From the NCBI GenBank assembly GCA_937894775.1, contig CALAXC010000008.1, positions 1-64,000 on the forward strand: a DNA stretch of 64,000 nt, written 5' to 3'. Positions 1 through 8,574 of the stretch are shown piece after piece. The notes beneath the pieces were generated by a model, which was not told the origin of the DNA, ran no database searches, and worked only from the letters and a program-made list of their open reading frames with translations. The stretch's first letter is position 1. Each line of letters opens with the position of its first letter. Source of the stretch: an uncultured Clostridia bacterium. GTDB lineage: Bacteria > Bacillota > Clostridia > Oscillospirales > CAG-272. A program made the translations under genes and the position numbers.

Positions 1-612
1 CTCATCCGTCGGCGGACAGGTCATATCCAGCCGCATATCCAGATCGAAGAAGCGTTCCAGATAGATCGGGGGCTTCTCCTGCCCGTCAGTCAGACGGAAT
101 GTGGAAACAATGGCGATCAGCTGTTTCTGGTATTCCGTCATATCAGCCGGATACCGGAAGCCCATGCGGACGGCGTAGATGCCCTGAAGCGTCACGACCT
201 GCAGACGGAACACCGCAAAGCCATAGCCGCCGTGCACACGCTGGAAGCTTGCCAGCTGGCAGTAAATATGAAAATCGCTCTCACGGCGCAGGATATAGTC
301 ACGATCCTTGTCGCCGAAGAAATCCTTTGCGAGAATCGAATGCTCCAGCAGAAGCTGTGCATCATGGCGGAGCAGATCATCCGTATCCGGTGCGTCAGCG
401 GTTCTGCGGATATGTAAATACTGCGGCGCACGCTCATAGTCCGGAATACTGATTCCATCACCGGAAATCACCAGCAGATCGGCATTTTCTCTCTCAGTAT
501 ACGCCGCAAAGCCCTCCGGCAGCGTCAGACACCAGTCGTTGTAAAATGTATATTCTCTCCCCCGGACAGAAACGGCATCTGTCAGGTTTCTCAATTCGTT
601 GTCAAACGGCAT
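1..612 (-). CDS. Hypothetical protein, 5' part only (C-terminus lies outside the window)
   Basis: An open frame of 204 codons runs from an ATG at 612 to the window edge without a stop. I chose this ATG over the in-frame ATG at 630 because AGAGGA lies nine bases before it, while nothing resembling a ribosome site precedes 630. The visible protein starts MPFDNELRNL, is soluble-looking with no signal peptide, and mixes acidic and aromatic beta-type segments. I do not recognise the family. The gene is about 55% GC and prefers CTG, CAG and CCG codons, whereas the genes that follow are near 40% GC and use CTT and AGA, so recent transfer is possible. It diverges from the sugar operon and has its own promoter. 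Confidence 0.75.
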   Translation of the reverse strand, partial: MPFDNELRNLTDAVSVRGREYTFYNDWCLTLPEGFAAYTERENADLLVISGDGISIPDYERAPQYLHIRRTADAPDTDDLLRHDAQLLLEHSILAKDFFGDKDRDYILRRESDFHIYCQLASFQRVHGGYGFAVFRLQVVTLQGIYAVRMGFRYPADMTEYQKQLIAIVSTFRLTDGQEKPPIYLERFFDLDMRLDMTCPPTDE

Positions 613-665
613 GGCTACAATTCCTCTCATGTTATCATTTGTGCATAATACACCTATTCTTAAAA

Positions 666-694
666 ATTATACACTATCTATAGTAAAAATTCAA
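666..694 (-). promoter_or_regulatory. Sigma-A-type promoter for the partial gene at 1-612
   Basis: On the minus strand TTGAAT (689-694) and TATAAT (666-671) are separated by 17 bases, about 55 bases before the chosen start at 612. Confidence 0.65.
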
Positions 695-780
695 CCTGCT
701 TAACATATTTTTTTGTTGGAAAAATGTAAATAAAATGTTAAAAAATCAATAAATATATTTAAATTTTTTTGAGGGTATAG

Positions 781-786
781 TATAAT
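781..786 (+). promoter_or_regulatory. Probable -10 box of the galactose/UDP-sugar operon
   Basis: TATAAT at 781-786 lies 31 bases before the ATG at 817, and AAGGAG is at 806-811. The -35 region is only AT-rich, so the full promoter is uncertain. Confidence 0.5.
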
Positions 787-816
787 AAAGATAATAATGC
801 TTATTAAGGAGAATTT

Positions 817-1719
817 ATGACACTTGTAATTCTTGCTGCAGGTATGGGCTCGAGATATGGTGGGCTTAAGCAAATAGATCCGATCACCGCAGAGGGTGAA
901 TTTATCATTGATTTTTCGGTTTATGATGCTATAATTGCAGGCTTTAATAAAGTTGTTTTTGTTATAAAAAAAGAAAATCTTGATCTTTTCCGTGAAACCA
1001 TAGGAAAAAGATTTGAAAACAGAATAAAAGTCGAATATGCTTTTCAGGAGCTTTCGGATCTTCCCGAAGGATTTAAAGTCCCCGAGGGCAGAGTGAAGCC
1101 GTGGGGAACGGCACACGCGCTCTTGGCTGCGCGAAATGTTGTTGACGATGCTTTTATGGTAATAAATTCCGATGATTTTTACGGAAGAAGCGCATATAAG
1201 CTTCTCTTTGATCATTTTGAAAGACTCGGTAAAGACGTTGCTTTTAAATATGCTATGGTTGGATATATTCTGGAGAATACACTTACCGAAAACGGTACTG
1301 TTTCAAGAGGAATATGTGATGTTGATGAAAGCGGAAATCTTTTATCGGTCGAGGAAAGAACAGAAATATGTAAAGAAGGCGAAGTAGCTGTTTATAAATC
1401 GGCAGGCGGAAAGGCTGCTATGCCGCTTAAAAGTGTAGCTTCAATGAACTGTTGGGGCTTTACGCCTGATATTTTTGATAAGCTTTACGAAGGATTTAAA
1501 CGATTCCTTTCCGAAGAGCATATAGATGAGCTTAAGTGTGAATATTATCTTCCTTTTGCGGTTTGCGATATGCTTGAAAACAATGAATGTGACGTCAGAG
1601 TATATGCTTCTGAGGATTCCTGGTACGGAGTTACCTATAAGGATGATAAGCCTTTCGTTGTAGAAAGCATAGCTGAACTGAAAAATAATAATATATATCC
1701 AAAAAAACTTAACGGTTGA
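817..1719 (+). CDS. Sugar-1-phosphate nucleotidyltransferase (GalU/RfbA-like fold)
   Basis: This 300-residue protein opens with the nucleotidyltransferase signature [14 protein letters not shown] at residues 6-19, which binds the NTP phosphates. VINSDDFYG, near residues 113-121, corresponds to the metal-binding aspartate segment. Such enzymes make NDP-sugars from an NTP and a sugar 1-phosphate. The gene is followed closely by galE and galM. No galK or galT is visible, so a UTP:hexose-1-phosphate uridylyltransferase role feeding the epimerase is an inference from context. The exact sugar cannot be read from the sequence. AAGGAG five bases before the ATG supports the start. Confidence 0.8.
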   Translation: MTLVILAAGMGSRYGGLKQIDPITAEGEFIIDFSVYDAIIAGFNKVVFVIKKENLDLFRETIGKRFENRIKVEYAFQELSDLPEGFKVPEGRVKPWGTAHALLAARNVVDDAFMVINSDDFYGRSAYKLLFDHFERLGKDVAFKYAMVGYILENTLTENGTVSRGICDVDESGNLLSVEERTEICKEGEVAVYKSAGGKAAMPLKSVASMNCWGFTPDIFDKLYEGFKRFLSEEHIDELKCEYYLPFAVCDMLENNECDVRVYASEDSWYGVTYKDDKPFVVESIAELKNNNIYPKKLNG

Positions 1720-1747
1720 AATAAAAAACAAAAAAGAGGTAAAAAAA

Positions 1748-2761
1748 ATGGCTATTTTGATTACTGGCGGAGCAGGTTACATCGGTTCTCACACGATGGT
1801 TGAATTTCTTGAAGCGGGAAGGGAGCTTGTTGTTGTAGATAATTTTCTTAACAGTAAGCCCGAATCACTTGAGAGAGTTCGCAGAATTACAGGTAAGGAT
1901 TTCAAGTTCTATCAGGTAGACCTTCTTGATTATGAAGCACTTGAAAATGTTTTCAAAGAGAATGACATTGATAGCTGTATTCATTTTGCGGGGCTTAAAG
2001 CTGTAGGTGAATCCTGCGCAAAGCCGTTGTATTATTATCATAATAATATCACGGGTACACTTAATCTTTGCAATATTATGCAGAAATACGGAGCAAAGCG
2101 TATAGTGTTCAGTTCGTCTGCAACAGTTTACGGTAATCCCGCAAGTGTACCGATAACCGAAGATTTTCCTCTTTCTACAACTAACCCTTACGGTGAAACT
2201 AAGCTGATGATAGAGAGAATACTCAGTGACCTTTATAAAGCGGATAATGAGTGGAGCGTTTCGATCCTTCGTTATTTCAATCCTATCGGAGCGCATAAGA
2301 GCGGTCTTATAGGTGAAGATCCGCAGGGAATACCGAACAATCTTCTTCCGTACATCACGCAGGTTGCGTCAGGCAGAAGAGAATGCTTGTCTGTATTTGG
2401 AAATGATTATAAAACGCATGACGGAACGGGTGTTCGTGACTATATCCACGTAGTAGACCTTGCAAAAGCTCATCTTAAGGCTATCGAGCGAGCAGAGAAG
2501 GTAACGGGCGTTGAGCATTTTAATGTTGGAACAGGCGTAGGATACTCGGTTCTCGATATAGTTAAAGCTTATGAAAAAGCAACGGGTATAAAAATAAACT
2601 ACAAGATAGCGCCCAGAAGACCCGGTGATATCGATGAGTGTTATGCAAATCCCACTAAGGCTTATACTGTTCTCGGATGGAGAGCAGAGTATAATATCGA
2701 GGATATGTGCAGAGATTCTTATAATTGGCAGAAGAAGAATCCTAACGGATATGATAGCTGA
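1748..2761 (+). CDS. galE: UDP-glucose 4-epimerase
   Basis: GalE interconverts UDP-glucose and UDP-galactose with bound NAD in the cytoplasm. The 337-residue protein has the usual family length. It starts with the Rossmann NAD loop GGAGYIGSH (residues 7-15), has SSSATVYG followed by the catalytic YGETK segment (Tyr-x-x-x-Lys), and ends with the typical [13 protein letters not shown] region. AAAGAGG precedes the ATG. It is the second gene of the operon, 28 bases after the nucleotidyltransferase and 13 bases before galM. Activity on N-acetylated sugars cannot be excluded. Confidence 0.93.
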   Translation: MAILITGGAGYIGSHTMVEFLEAGRELVVVDNFLNSKPESLERVRRITGKDFKFYQVDLLDYEALENVFKENDIDSCIHFAGLKAVGESCAKPLYYYHNNITGTLNLCNIMQKYGAKRIVFSSSATVYGNPASVPITEDFPLSTTNPYGETKLMIERILSDLYKADNEWSVSILRYFNPIGAHKSGLIGEDPQGIPNNLLPYITQVASGRRECLSVFGNDYKTHDGTGVRDYIHVVDLAKAHLKAIERAEKVTGVEHFNVGTGVGYSVLDIVKAYEKATGIKINYKIAPRRPGDIDECYANPTKAYTVLGWRAEYNIEDMCRDSYNWQKKNPNGYDS

Positions 2762-2774
2762 TAGAGGTGTAAAA

Positions 2775-3851
2775 ATGAGTATTAAAAAGAAATTTTTTGG
2801 CAAGCTTGCCGACGGTACAGAAATATACAGATATACTTTGAAAAATAAAAATGGAATGAAGATGAAGGTGATGACCTATGGCGGTACAGTTACCGAGCTT
2901 TGGGTCCCCGATAAAAACGGTACTTTTACCGATATTATCGGCGGTTTTGATAGTCTTCAGAATTATATCGATGCTCCCGGAAGCTGTCAGGGGGCGCTTA
3001 TCGGAAGATGGGCAAACCGTATAGGTAAGGGACAGTTTGAGATCGACGGTAAAAAATATCAGCTCGGAGTTACGGCGAGTACGGGAAATCACTGTCACGG
3101 AGGTCCCGTTGGCTTTAATAAAAGGGTGTGGACTGTAGAGGTTATAAACGAGGATGAGCCCGAGATAGCGTTGCATCTTTTTTCTCCTGACGGAGATCAG
3201 GATTTTCCGGGTAATCTTACAGTTACCGTTACCTATAAACTCACAAACGAGAATTCCTGGTATATCCGCTATGTTGCAACGACCGATGCGCCTACAATAA
3301 TCAATCTCACGCAGCATGCATATTTTAATCTTAAAGGATATGCGGGCGGAACAGTACTTGATACCGAGCTTATGATAGATGCCGACACTTATCTTTCAAC
3401 CGATAAAAATCTTTTGCCGACAGGTGAGATAAAGAAAGTGGAGGGAACACCGTTTGATTTCAGAGCTCCTAAAGCTATAGGCAGAGATCTCGGTGAAAAG
3501 AATGATGATCTTCTTAAGGCAACTAACGTATTTAACGGATATGATCATTGTTTCAATTTTTCTAATGTAACAAGAGAGTCTGTAAAGAGAGCTGAGGCTT
3601 ATGACGCAAAGAGCGGAAGAGTTCTTGAAATGTATACAAATCAGCCTTGTGTTCAGCTTTATACGGGTAACTTCCTCAATGATGAGGCACACCCCTTCAA
3701 GGGTGGATATAATCAGAGCGTTCAAACGTTTTTCTGCCTTGAAACACAGTGCATGCCCGACAGTATGAATCACGAAGGCTTTACAAACGGAATTCTTCGT
3801 CCGGGTGAGGTTTATGACTATATTACAGAGTATAAGTTTTCGGTAAAATAA
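2775..3851 (+). CDS. galM: Aldose 1-epimerase (galactose mutarotase)
   Basis: Mutarotase interconverts the alpha and beta anomers of galactose or glucose. The 358-residue protein shows the family segments GRWANRIGKGQF (about residues 76-87), the catalytic-type histidine in GNHCHGG (about 105-111), LTQHAYFNL (about 178-186) and a C-terminal CLETQCMPDS carrying the region of the catalytic glutamate. A longer open frame reaches upstream into galE. The ATG at 2775 was chosen because GAGGTG lies five bases before it and homologues begin at this point. It is the last gene of the operon, and a strong terminator follows. Confidence 0.92.
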   Translation: MSIKKKFFGKLADGTEIYRYTLKNKNGMKMKVMTYGGTVTELWVPDKNGTFTDIIGGFDSLQNYIDAPGSCQGALIGRWANRIGKGQFEIDGKKYQLGVTASTGNHCHGGPVGFNKRVWTVEVINEDEPEIALHLFSPDGDQDFPGNLTVTVTYKLTNENSWYIRYVATTDAPTIINLTQHAYFNLKGYAGGTVLDTELMIDADTYLSTDKNLLPTGEIKKVEGTPFDFRAPKAIGRDLGEKNDDLLKATNVFNGYDHCFNFSNVTRESVKRAEAYDAKSGRVLEMYTNQPCVQLYTGNFLNDEAHPFKGGYNQSVQTFFCLETQCMPDSMNHEGFTNGILRPGEVYDYITEYKFSVK

Positions 3852-3857
3852 AAATAT

Positions 3858-3888
3858 AAAAAAAGGAGCGAAAATGCTCCTTTTTTTA
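3858..3888 (+). terminator. Intrinsic terminator of the galactose operon
   Basis: AAAAGGAGC pairs with GCTCCTTTT around a short loop, followed by a T run, directly after the galM stop. Confidence 0.85.
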
Positions 3889-3908
3889 AAAATTGTTATA
3901 AAATTGAA

Positions 3909-3937
3909 TTGACAAAAAAATATGGCTGTGGTATAAT
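3909..3937 (+). promoter_or_regulatory. Strong sigma-A promoter before the membrane protein at 3997
   Basis: TTGACA (3909-3914), a 17-base spacer and TATAAT (3932-3937) match the consensus exactly. A TG at 3929-3930 makes an extended -10. Confidence 0.85.
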
Positions 3938-3996
3938 ATTTTATATATGTGTTAAATATATTAATTTTGATGTTTTAAATAGGAGTGCGAAAAGAA

Positions 3997-4641
3997 ATGG
4001 ACAGAAAAAAAGTTAAAATTTTAGTAGGTGTGGCGGCAGGATTTTTTGCTCTTGTTGCAATTGTTTTGTTTCTTGTTACTTTCCTTGCGGGAATGAATAC
4101 AGCATCTTCTGTAATTCTTGGAATAGTTGCATTTCTTTCTTTGGCTCTTGCAGTAGAGCTCGGATATATGTTCCTTCTCAACAAAGGTGAAAAGGCAAAT
4201 TATTTCCTTTACGATTCTGCTACTAAGAAGAATGTTCCTGTTCAAAAAGTAACGTTTTCTGTAGTAAACGCAAGAACAGGCCGTTATCTTTCGAAATTTG
4301 CTGCATCAGAGGGAAAGATTTGGAATGATAGAATACTTGACCAGATCGAGATCGATCCCGAGTTTAAGCCGCTTGTTGCTTATAAGCTCTTATTCACCCT
4401 CGCGGATAAGGATGTTGAGGCAGGATGGAAGTGCCTTGAAAATGCTTCAAGCAAAACAATAGTATTTATCTGTGATGCGCTTAATGCAAATTCAGATCTT
4501 GAATTTTCTAATAATTTTGGGAAAATGATGGCTGAAAAGCCTCTCGATATTGCTCTTGTAAGAGATTATCTTGTTAGAAATAAGAAGTATATGCAGGGCA
4601 GAATGGTAAAATATGTAGTTGAAAACATAGACCTTTTTTAA
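3997..4641 (+). CDS. Hypothetical membrane protein, two N-terminal TM segments
   Basis: I do not recognise this 214-residue protein. It begins MDRKKVK, followed by two hydrophobic helices (about residues 9-31 and 36-60) and a polar cytoplasmic domain of about 150 residues with several aromatic and acidic patches. No catalytic motif is apparent. An in-frame GTG at 3985 is possible, but the ATG at 3997 has AGGAG 11 bases before it and a typical lysine-rich start. It stands alone between a perfect promoter and a terminator, so it is probably well expressed as a single gene. Confidence 0.75.
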   Translation: MDRKKVKILVGVAAGFFALVAIVLFLVTFLAGMNTASSVILGIVAFLSLALAVELGYMFLLNKGEKANYFLYDSATKKNVPVQKVTFSVVNARTGRYLSKFAASEGKIWNDRILDQIEIDPEFKPLVAYKLLFTLADKDVEAGWKCLENASSKTIVFICDALNANSDLEFSNNFGKMMAEKPLDIALVRDYLVRNKKYMQGRMVKYVVENIDLF

Positions 4642-4655
4642 TCAGGACAAGCGTA

Positions 4656-4699
4656 ATACCGCATATAGCTTTTAGCCGTGTGCGGTATATTTTGTTTTT
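4656..4699 (+). terminator. Hairpin terminator after the membrane protein gene
   Basis: ATACCGCA (4656-4663) pairs with TGCGGTAT (4681-4688), followed by a T-rich tract. Confidence 0.75.
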
Positions 4700-4726
4700 A
4701 CAATTTTTTTGGAAAGGAGATCTAAA

Positions 4727-5569
4727 ATGTATCCGTACGAGATCTTTTTTGGAATAGACCTTTATACATTGTTGCTTTGCGTCGGAATTATAGCAGCGTT
4801 ACTGACCTTCAGAATTTTCTCTGATCGTAAAAAAATGTATTGGAAGATACAGAATTTCGCTATACTGGTCGGTGTTTTTTCTATAGTGGTCGGATACGGT
4901 TCTGCGGTGCTTTTTCAGGCGTTTTATAATTTCCTTGCCGATACTTCAAAGGAATTCGTTATAAACAGAGGAACGGGCGCTACTTTTTACGGCGGACTTA
5001 TAGGAGGAGCGCTTTGCTTTTTGATTTTTTATTTCGGCATAGGTGCGATCCTTTTCAAAAAAGAAAAGCAGCATTTAAAGGCATTTTTTGACATAGCTAA
5101 TATCGCTGCTGCATCAATAGCTATAGCTCACGCCTTTGGACGTCTTGGTTGCTTTATGGCGGGATGCTGTCACGGAGCGCCTACAGATGCTTGGTATGGT
5201 GTTTATTTTGATTATTATAAAATAAAAGCAGTTCCGATACAGCTTTTTGAGGCGATCTTCCTTTTTGCACTTTTCGGATTTTTCGTATATCGAATAATAA
5301 AAAACAGAACTTGTAATCTTCCTATATATATGCTTTCGTATGGTATCTGGAGATTCATAGTGGAATTTTTCAGGGGTGATGACAGAGGCGCCACAGTGGT
5401 GAGTTTTTTAACTCCTTCACAGCTTATAGCTATTCTTATGATATGCGGGGCGATAGCGCTTTTCTTTGGAGAAAGATATATCGAAGGAAAAATGTTAAAA
5501 AAACCTGATACCGATGCTGTAAAGAATGAGATAGAAATGCAGGCAGAGGGCAGTGAAAATGACGGATAA
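4727..5569 (+). CDS. Prolipoprotein diacylglyceryl transferase family protein (Lgt-like)
   Basis: Lgt moves diacylglycerol from phosphatidylglycerol to the lipobox cysteine of prelipoproteins in the membrane. This 280-residue protein has about seven hydrophobic helices. At residues 135-150 it carries HAFGRLGCFMAGCCHG, which contains the conserved His and Arg but has a Cys-rich version of the usual GRxGNFxNxE signature. A C-terminal RFIVEFFRGDDRG also fits the family. The variant is common in a clostridial Lgt subgroup whose activity is less certain, so this could be a paralogue and not the main enzyme. The ATG at 4727 follows AAGGAG. An upstream TTG at 4709 was rejected because it would place the ribosome site inside the gene. 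Confidence 0.8.
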   Translation: MYPYEIFFGIDLYTLLLCVGIIAALLTFRIFSDRKKMYWKIQNFAILVGVFSIVVGYGSAVLFQAFYNFLADTSKEFVINRGTGATFYGGLIGGALCFLIFYFGIGAILFKKEKQHLKAFFDIANIAAASIAIAHAFGRLGCFMAGCCHGAPTDAWYGVYFDYYKIKAVPIQLFEAIFLFALFGFFVYRIIKNRTCNLPIYMLSYGIWRFIVEFFRGDDRGATVVSFLTPSQLIAILMICGAIALFFGERYIEGKMLKKPDTDAVKNEIEMQAEGSENDG

Positions 5570-6353
5570 AATAAAGGGATATCTGATAAGAGTGCTTTTT
5601 GCGGTATGCCTTGGGGCATTACTTTTGCTAGAGCTTTTGCGGGGATGGCTTTCTCTCGATGAAAATGTATATCTTTTGTTAAGCAGAGTGATAGGCGGTT
5701 TTTCTTGTATTTTGTTTATGATAGAATTTTCAATAACCAAAATACTTTATCCGCTCGGAAATAAAAAGATATTTATGCTTTTACTTGCTTTGCCTGGATT
5801 TATTATAGCAGTAAATAATTTTCCGTTTATATCGTATTTCGCAGGGGATTGCCGAATAGAGCAAGGTATAGGTAATATACTTTTTTATGCCTTGATATGT
5901 CTTGGTGTTGGATTTTTTGAAGAAATGGCATTCAGAGGTTGTGTTTTTATGCTGTTTTTGAAAAAACGAACCGAAAGTAAGCTTCGCATATTTTTGGCAA
6001 TAGTCTGGTCTTCTGTTGTTTTTGGCGTTATCCATCTTGTAAATATATTTTTTGGCTCGTCACCCGTTGCTGTGTTTCTTCAGATCGGTTACTCAACACT
6101 CATCGGAGCGCTTTGCAGTGTAGTACTGTTACTCACGGGAAATATATGGGTGTGCGTGCTTTTACATTCGCTGTATAATTTTTGCGGAGGTATTATTTCG
6201 GGGTATGGAAGCGGAGTCCAATGGACGGGCGGAGAAATTGCTTTTACAGCGATAATATCCGTTATAGTAGCTGTATATTTCGTAGTACTGTTTTTTAAGA
6301 TGCCCGTATCTTTGGCGAAGGATCTTTTTCCTCAAAACAAAGATAAAAAGTGA
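5559..6353 (+). CDS. CPBP/CAAX-type intramembrane protease family protein
   Basis: This 264-residue protein has eight or so hydrophobic segments and the three motifs of the CPBP (ABI) family: FFEEMAFRG with Glu121-Glu122 and Arg126, then FGVIHL, then LHSLYN. These form the glutamate/histidine active site of intramembrane proteases related to Rce1. The substrate is unknown; some relatives protect against bacteriocins or act as membrane chaperones. The ATG at 5559 follows AGAGGG and overlaps the lgt-like gene by 11 bases, so the two are translationally linked. An in-frame GTG at 5553 is less likely. Confidence 0.85.
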   Translation: MTDKIKGYLIRVLFAVCLGALLLLELLRGWLSLDENVYLLLSRVIGGFSCILFMIEFSITKILYPLGNKKIFMLLLALPGFIIAVNNFPFISYFAGDCRIEQGIGNILFYALICLGVGFFEEMAFRGCVFMLFLKKRTESKLRIFLAIVWSSVVFGVIHLVNIFFGSSPVAVFLQIGYSTLIGALCSVVLLLTGNIWVCVLLHSLYNFCGGIISGYGSGVQWTGGEIAFTAIISVIVAVYFVVLFFKMPVSLAKDLFPQNKDKK

Positions 6354-6384
6354 AAAGTGGAAAAAATTCCTCTTTTCACTTTTT
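6345..6384 (+). terminator. Intrinsic terminator with a 13-bp perfect stem
   Basis: AAAAAGTGAAAAG (6345-6357) pairs fully with CTTTTCACTTTTT (6372-6384). The stop codon of the CPBP gene lies within the stem. Confidence 0.85.
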
Positions 6385-6438
6385 AATTGTGTACAATCGT
6401 AAATTAGTTATAAATTATAAAAAAAAGCAAAAAAGCTA

Positions 6439-6467
6439 TTGACAATATCGCTTTATTGTGTTATCAT
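6439..6467 (+). promoter_or_regulatory. Promoter of the yerC-his operon
   Basis: TTGACA (6439-6444), a 17-base spacer and TATCAT (6462-6467). An inverted repeat overlaps it, see the next entry. Confidence 0.8.
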
Positions 6468-6478
6468 AGTAAAGCGAT
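6447..6478. promoter_or_regulatory. Candidate operator: inverted repeat across the his promoter
   Basis: ATCGCTTTA (6447-6455) and TAAAGCGAT (6470-6478) form a perfect 9-bp inverted repeat with 14 bases between the arms, centred on the start of the -10 box. A further half-like segment, CGATAAGCGG, follows at 6484-6493. A dimeric repressor bound here would block RNA polymerase. YerC, encoded just downstream and related to TrpR, is the natural candidate. This assignment is inferred. Confidence 0.6.
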
Positions 6479-6511
6479 AAAACGATAAGCGGTGTCGGAG
6501 GATAAATAATT

Positions 6512-6805
6512 ATGAATTTAAATGAAAATAAAGGCTATGAGCTTTTGATAAAGGCGTTACTTTCTGTAGAAACAGAAGAGGAGTGCAAAGCGCTTCTTGA
6601 AGATCTTATGACTATCAAAGAAGTAAATGATATGGCGCAGAGAATGATGGTCGCAAAGCTTCTTTCAGAGCAGGTCGTGTACAACAAGATTGTTGAGGAA
6701 ACTGGCGCAAGTACAGCAACGATAAGCAGAGTCAACAGAGCATATACCTATGGTACGGGCGCATATAAAAAGGCTTTGAGTATAATAGTTGAGGAGGAAA
6801 AATAA
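6512..6805 (+). CDS. yerC: TrpR-like regulator YerC/YecD, probable histidine repressor
   Basis: This 97-residue protein belongs to the TrpR-related YerC/YecD family. It is all helical, with MAQRMMVAKLL before the recognition-helix segment GASTATISRVNRAY near residues 65-78. In Firmicutes, members of this family are linked to histidine genes and act as local repressors with histidine as likely corepressor. That is family knowledge and has not been shown for this protein. It is the first gene of the his operon, its stop overlaps the hisZ start (TAATG), and its promoter carries an inverted repeat. CGGAGG precedes the ATG. Confidence 0.85.
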   Translation: MNLNENKGYELLIKALLSVETEEECKALLEDLMTIKEVNDMAQRMMVAKLLSEQVVYNKIVEETGASTATISRVNRAYTYGTGAYKKALSIIVEEEK

Positions 6806-7932
6806 TGAGTTTTGCAGAATGTATTTTAAGAGAAGATGAAAAAGCCGTATACAAGCTCAGAGAGTTGTACGGATCATACGGATATATGAAGTATAAGGTA
6901 AGTAAGTTTGAAGAATATGATCTTTACGCAAAGAATAAAAACTTTCTTGTAAGCGATAATTTACTTACTTTTACCGATACAAACGGAAAGCTTATGGCAC
7001 TTAAACCTGACGTTACGCTTTCTATAATTAAAAACGTTGTAGCTAATGAAAAGGCTACGTACAAGGTCTGCTACGATGAAAAGGTATATCGCACAACGTC
7101 AAGCGGTGACGGTTTTCGCGAGATAATGCAAACAGGTCTCGAAACGATAGGAAATATAGATTCTTTTGCGCAGAGTGAAGTGGTTATGCTTGCGATGAAG
7201 AGCCTTAAAAATATCAGCGAAGATTATATTCTCGATATATCAAATATGCGTTTTCTTGAGGGACTCTTTGAAAATGCGGGTATAGATACCGACTATGTAT
7301 CGGATATGCTGTCACTTATCGGAAGTAAAAATATTCCAGCGATAAAAGCGTTTTGCGCGAAGCTCGGTCTTTCTGATGCAAGTACCGAGAAGATATGCAA
7401 GGTCGCTTCATTGTATATGCCGATAAAGGATGCGCTGCTTGTAATAGCACCTCTCGTTGAGGGCAAAAAAATGAATGCGGCATATAAAGAGCTTGAGGAG
7501 ATTTATTCGGTGATGTGTGCGTACGACCTTGCCGAAAAGCTGTACGTTGATTTTTCTATTGTAAATGATATGAATTATTACGATGGTATAATTTTTAAAG
7601 GCTTTATAAACGGAATATTTGACAGCGTTCTTTCAGGTGGAAGATATGATAGACTTATGGATAAGTTCGGAAAGAATATGCAGGCAATAGGTTTTGCTGT
7701 ATATCTTGACCGCCTTGAAAGATTAAGCTCTGAAATTAAGCCTTATGACGTAGATGTTTTGCTGGTTTATGATACTGAACTCGGTGCAGAACAGATAATT
7801 TCCGCTGTGGAAGCCTTAAAGAAGGAAGGAAATTCTGTAAGAGCGGTTAGCTGCCCCGATAAGAGCTTGCGTTATAAAAAGCTCGTTAAGTTAGGAAAGG
7901 ATGGTCTTGAGAGCCTTGAAGAAAATGATTAA
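6805..7932 (+). CDS. hisZ: ATP phosphoribosyltransferase regulatory subunit
   Basis: HisZ is a histidyl-tRNA-synthetase-like protein without aminoacylation activity. It joins short-form HisG to make the active, histidine-sensitive first enzyme of histidine synthesis. The 375-residue protein shows class II synthetase traits: LKPDVTLSI near residues 67-75, the QTGLETIG segment near 110-117, and LSGGRYDRLM near 286-295. The short HisG immediately after it confirms the hetero-oligomeric system. The start overlaps the yerC stop by one base, with GAGGAGG upstream. Confidence 0.92.
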   Translation: MSFAECILREDEKAVYKLRELYGSYGYMKYKVSKFEEYDLYAKNKNFLVSDNLLTFTDTNGKLMALKPDVTLSIIKNVVANEKATYKVCYDEKVYRTTSSGDGFREIMQTGLETIGNIDSFAQSEVVMLAMKSLKNISEDYILDISNMRFLEGLFENAGIDTDYVSDMLSLIGSKNIPAIKAFCAKLGLSDASTEKICKVASLYMPIKDALLVIAPLVEGKKMNAAYKELEEIYSVMCAYDLAEKLYVDFSIVNDMNYYDGIIFKGFINGIFDSVLSGGRYDRLMDKFGKNMQAIGFAVYLDRLERLSSEIKPYDVDVLLVYDTELGAEQIISAVEALKKEGNSVRAVSCPDKSLRYKKLVKLGKDGLESLEEND

Positions 7933-8557
7933 TATAGCGCTTCCTAAAGGAAGACTTGGAGAAAAAGCATACGGATTGTTTGAAGCAGCGGGCTTTGAAT
8001 GTCCGTCTATCCGTGAGGAGAGCAGAAAGCTTATATTTGAAAACCCTGAAAAGGGAGTAAGATATTTTTGGGTTAAGCCTTCTGACGTTGTAATATACGT
8101 TGAAAGAGGAGCGGCAGATATCGGTATTGCGGGAAAGGATATTATTCTTGAATACTCGCCTGACATTTATGAGCTTCTTGACCTTGGTATGGGAAAGTGC
8201 AGAATGGCAGTAGCGGGTAAAAAGGATTTCGTTGATATGCGTGACAGAACGTTACGTGTTGCGACCAAGTTCCCGAATATAGCAAAAGAATATTATAATA
8301 AGCAGAGCCGCGAAATAGATATAATCAAGCTTAACGGTTCGATAGAGCTTGCGCCGATACTCGGACTTTCCGACGTTATAGTTGATATAGTAGAAACAGG
8401 AAAAACACTTTTAGAAAATGATCTTGAGCCTAAGGCTGATATAGTTGATATAAGCGCAAGACTTGTAGCAAATAAGGTTAGTCATAAATTTAAAAACGCA
8501 GAAATAAACGATATATGCGTAAAGCTTGAGGAGATGCTTTCGACAAGTAAAAAATAA
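7925..8557 (+). CDS. hisG: ATP phosphoribosyltransferase catalytic subunit, short form
   Basis: HisG joins ATP and PRPP to give phosphoribosyl-ATP, the committed step of histidine synthesis. At 210 residues it is the short form that lacks the C-terminal regulatory domain and needs HisZ. It opens MINIALPKGRLGEKA, the usual family N-terminus, and contains the IVDIVETGKTL segment (about residues 152-162) for PRPP binding. The ATG at 7925 overlaps the hisZ end by eight bases. An upstream ATG at 7901 would add eight residues not seen in the family, so it was rejected. Confidence 0.94.
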   Translation: MINIALPKGRLGEKAYGLFEAAGFECPSIREESRKLIFENPEKGVRYFWVKPSDVVIYVERGAADIGIAGKDIILEYSPDIYELLDLGMGKCRMAVAGKKDFVDMRDRTLRVATKFPNIAKEYYNKQSREIDIIKLNGSIELAPILGLSDVIVDIVETGKTLLENDLEPKADIVDISARLVANKVSHKFKNAEINDICVKLEEMLSTSKK

Positions 8558-8574
8558 GCATCCTGGAGGAAATT

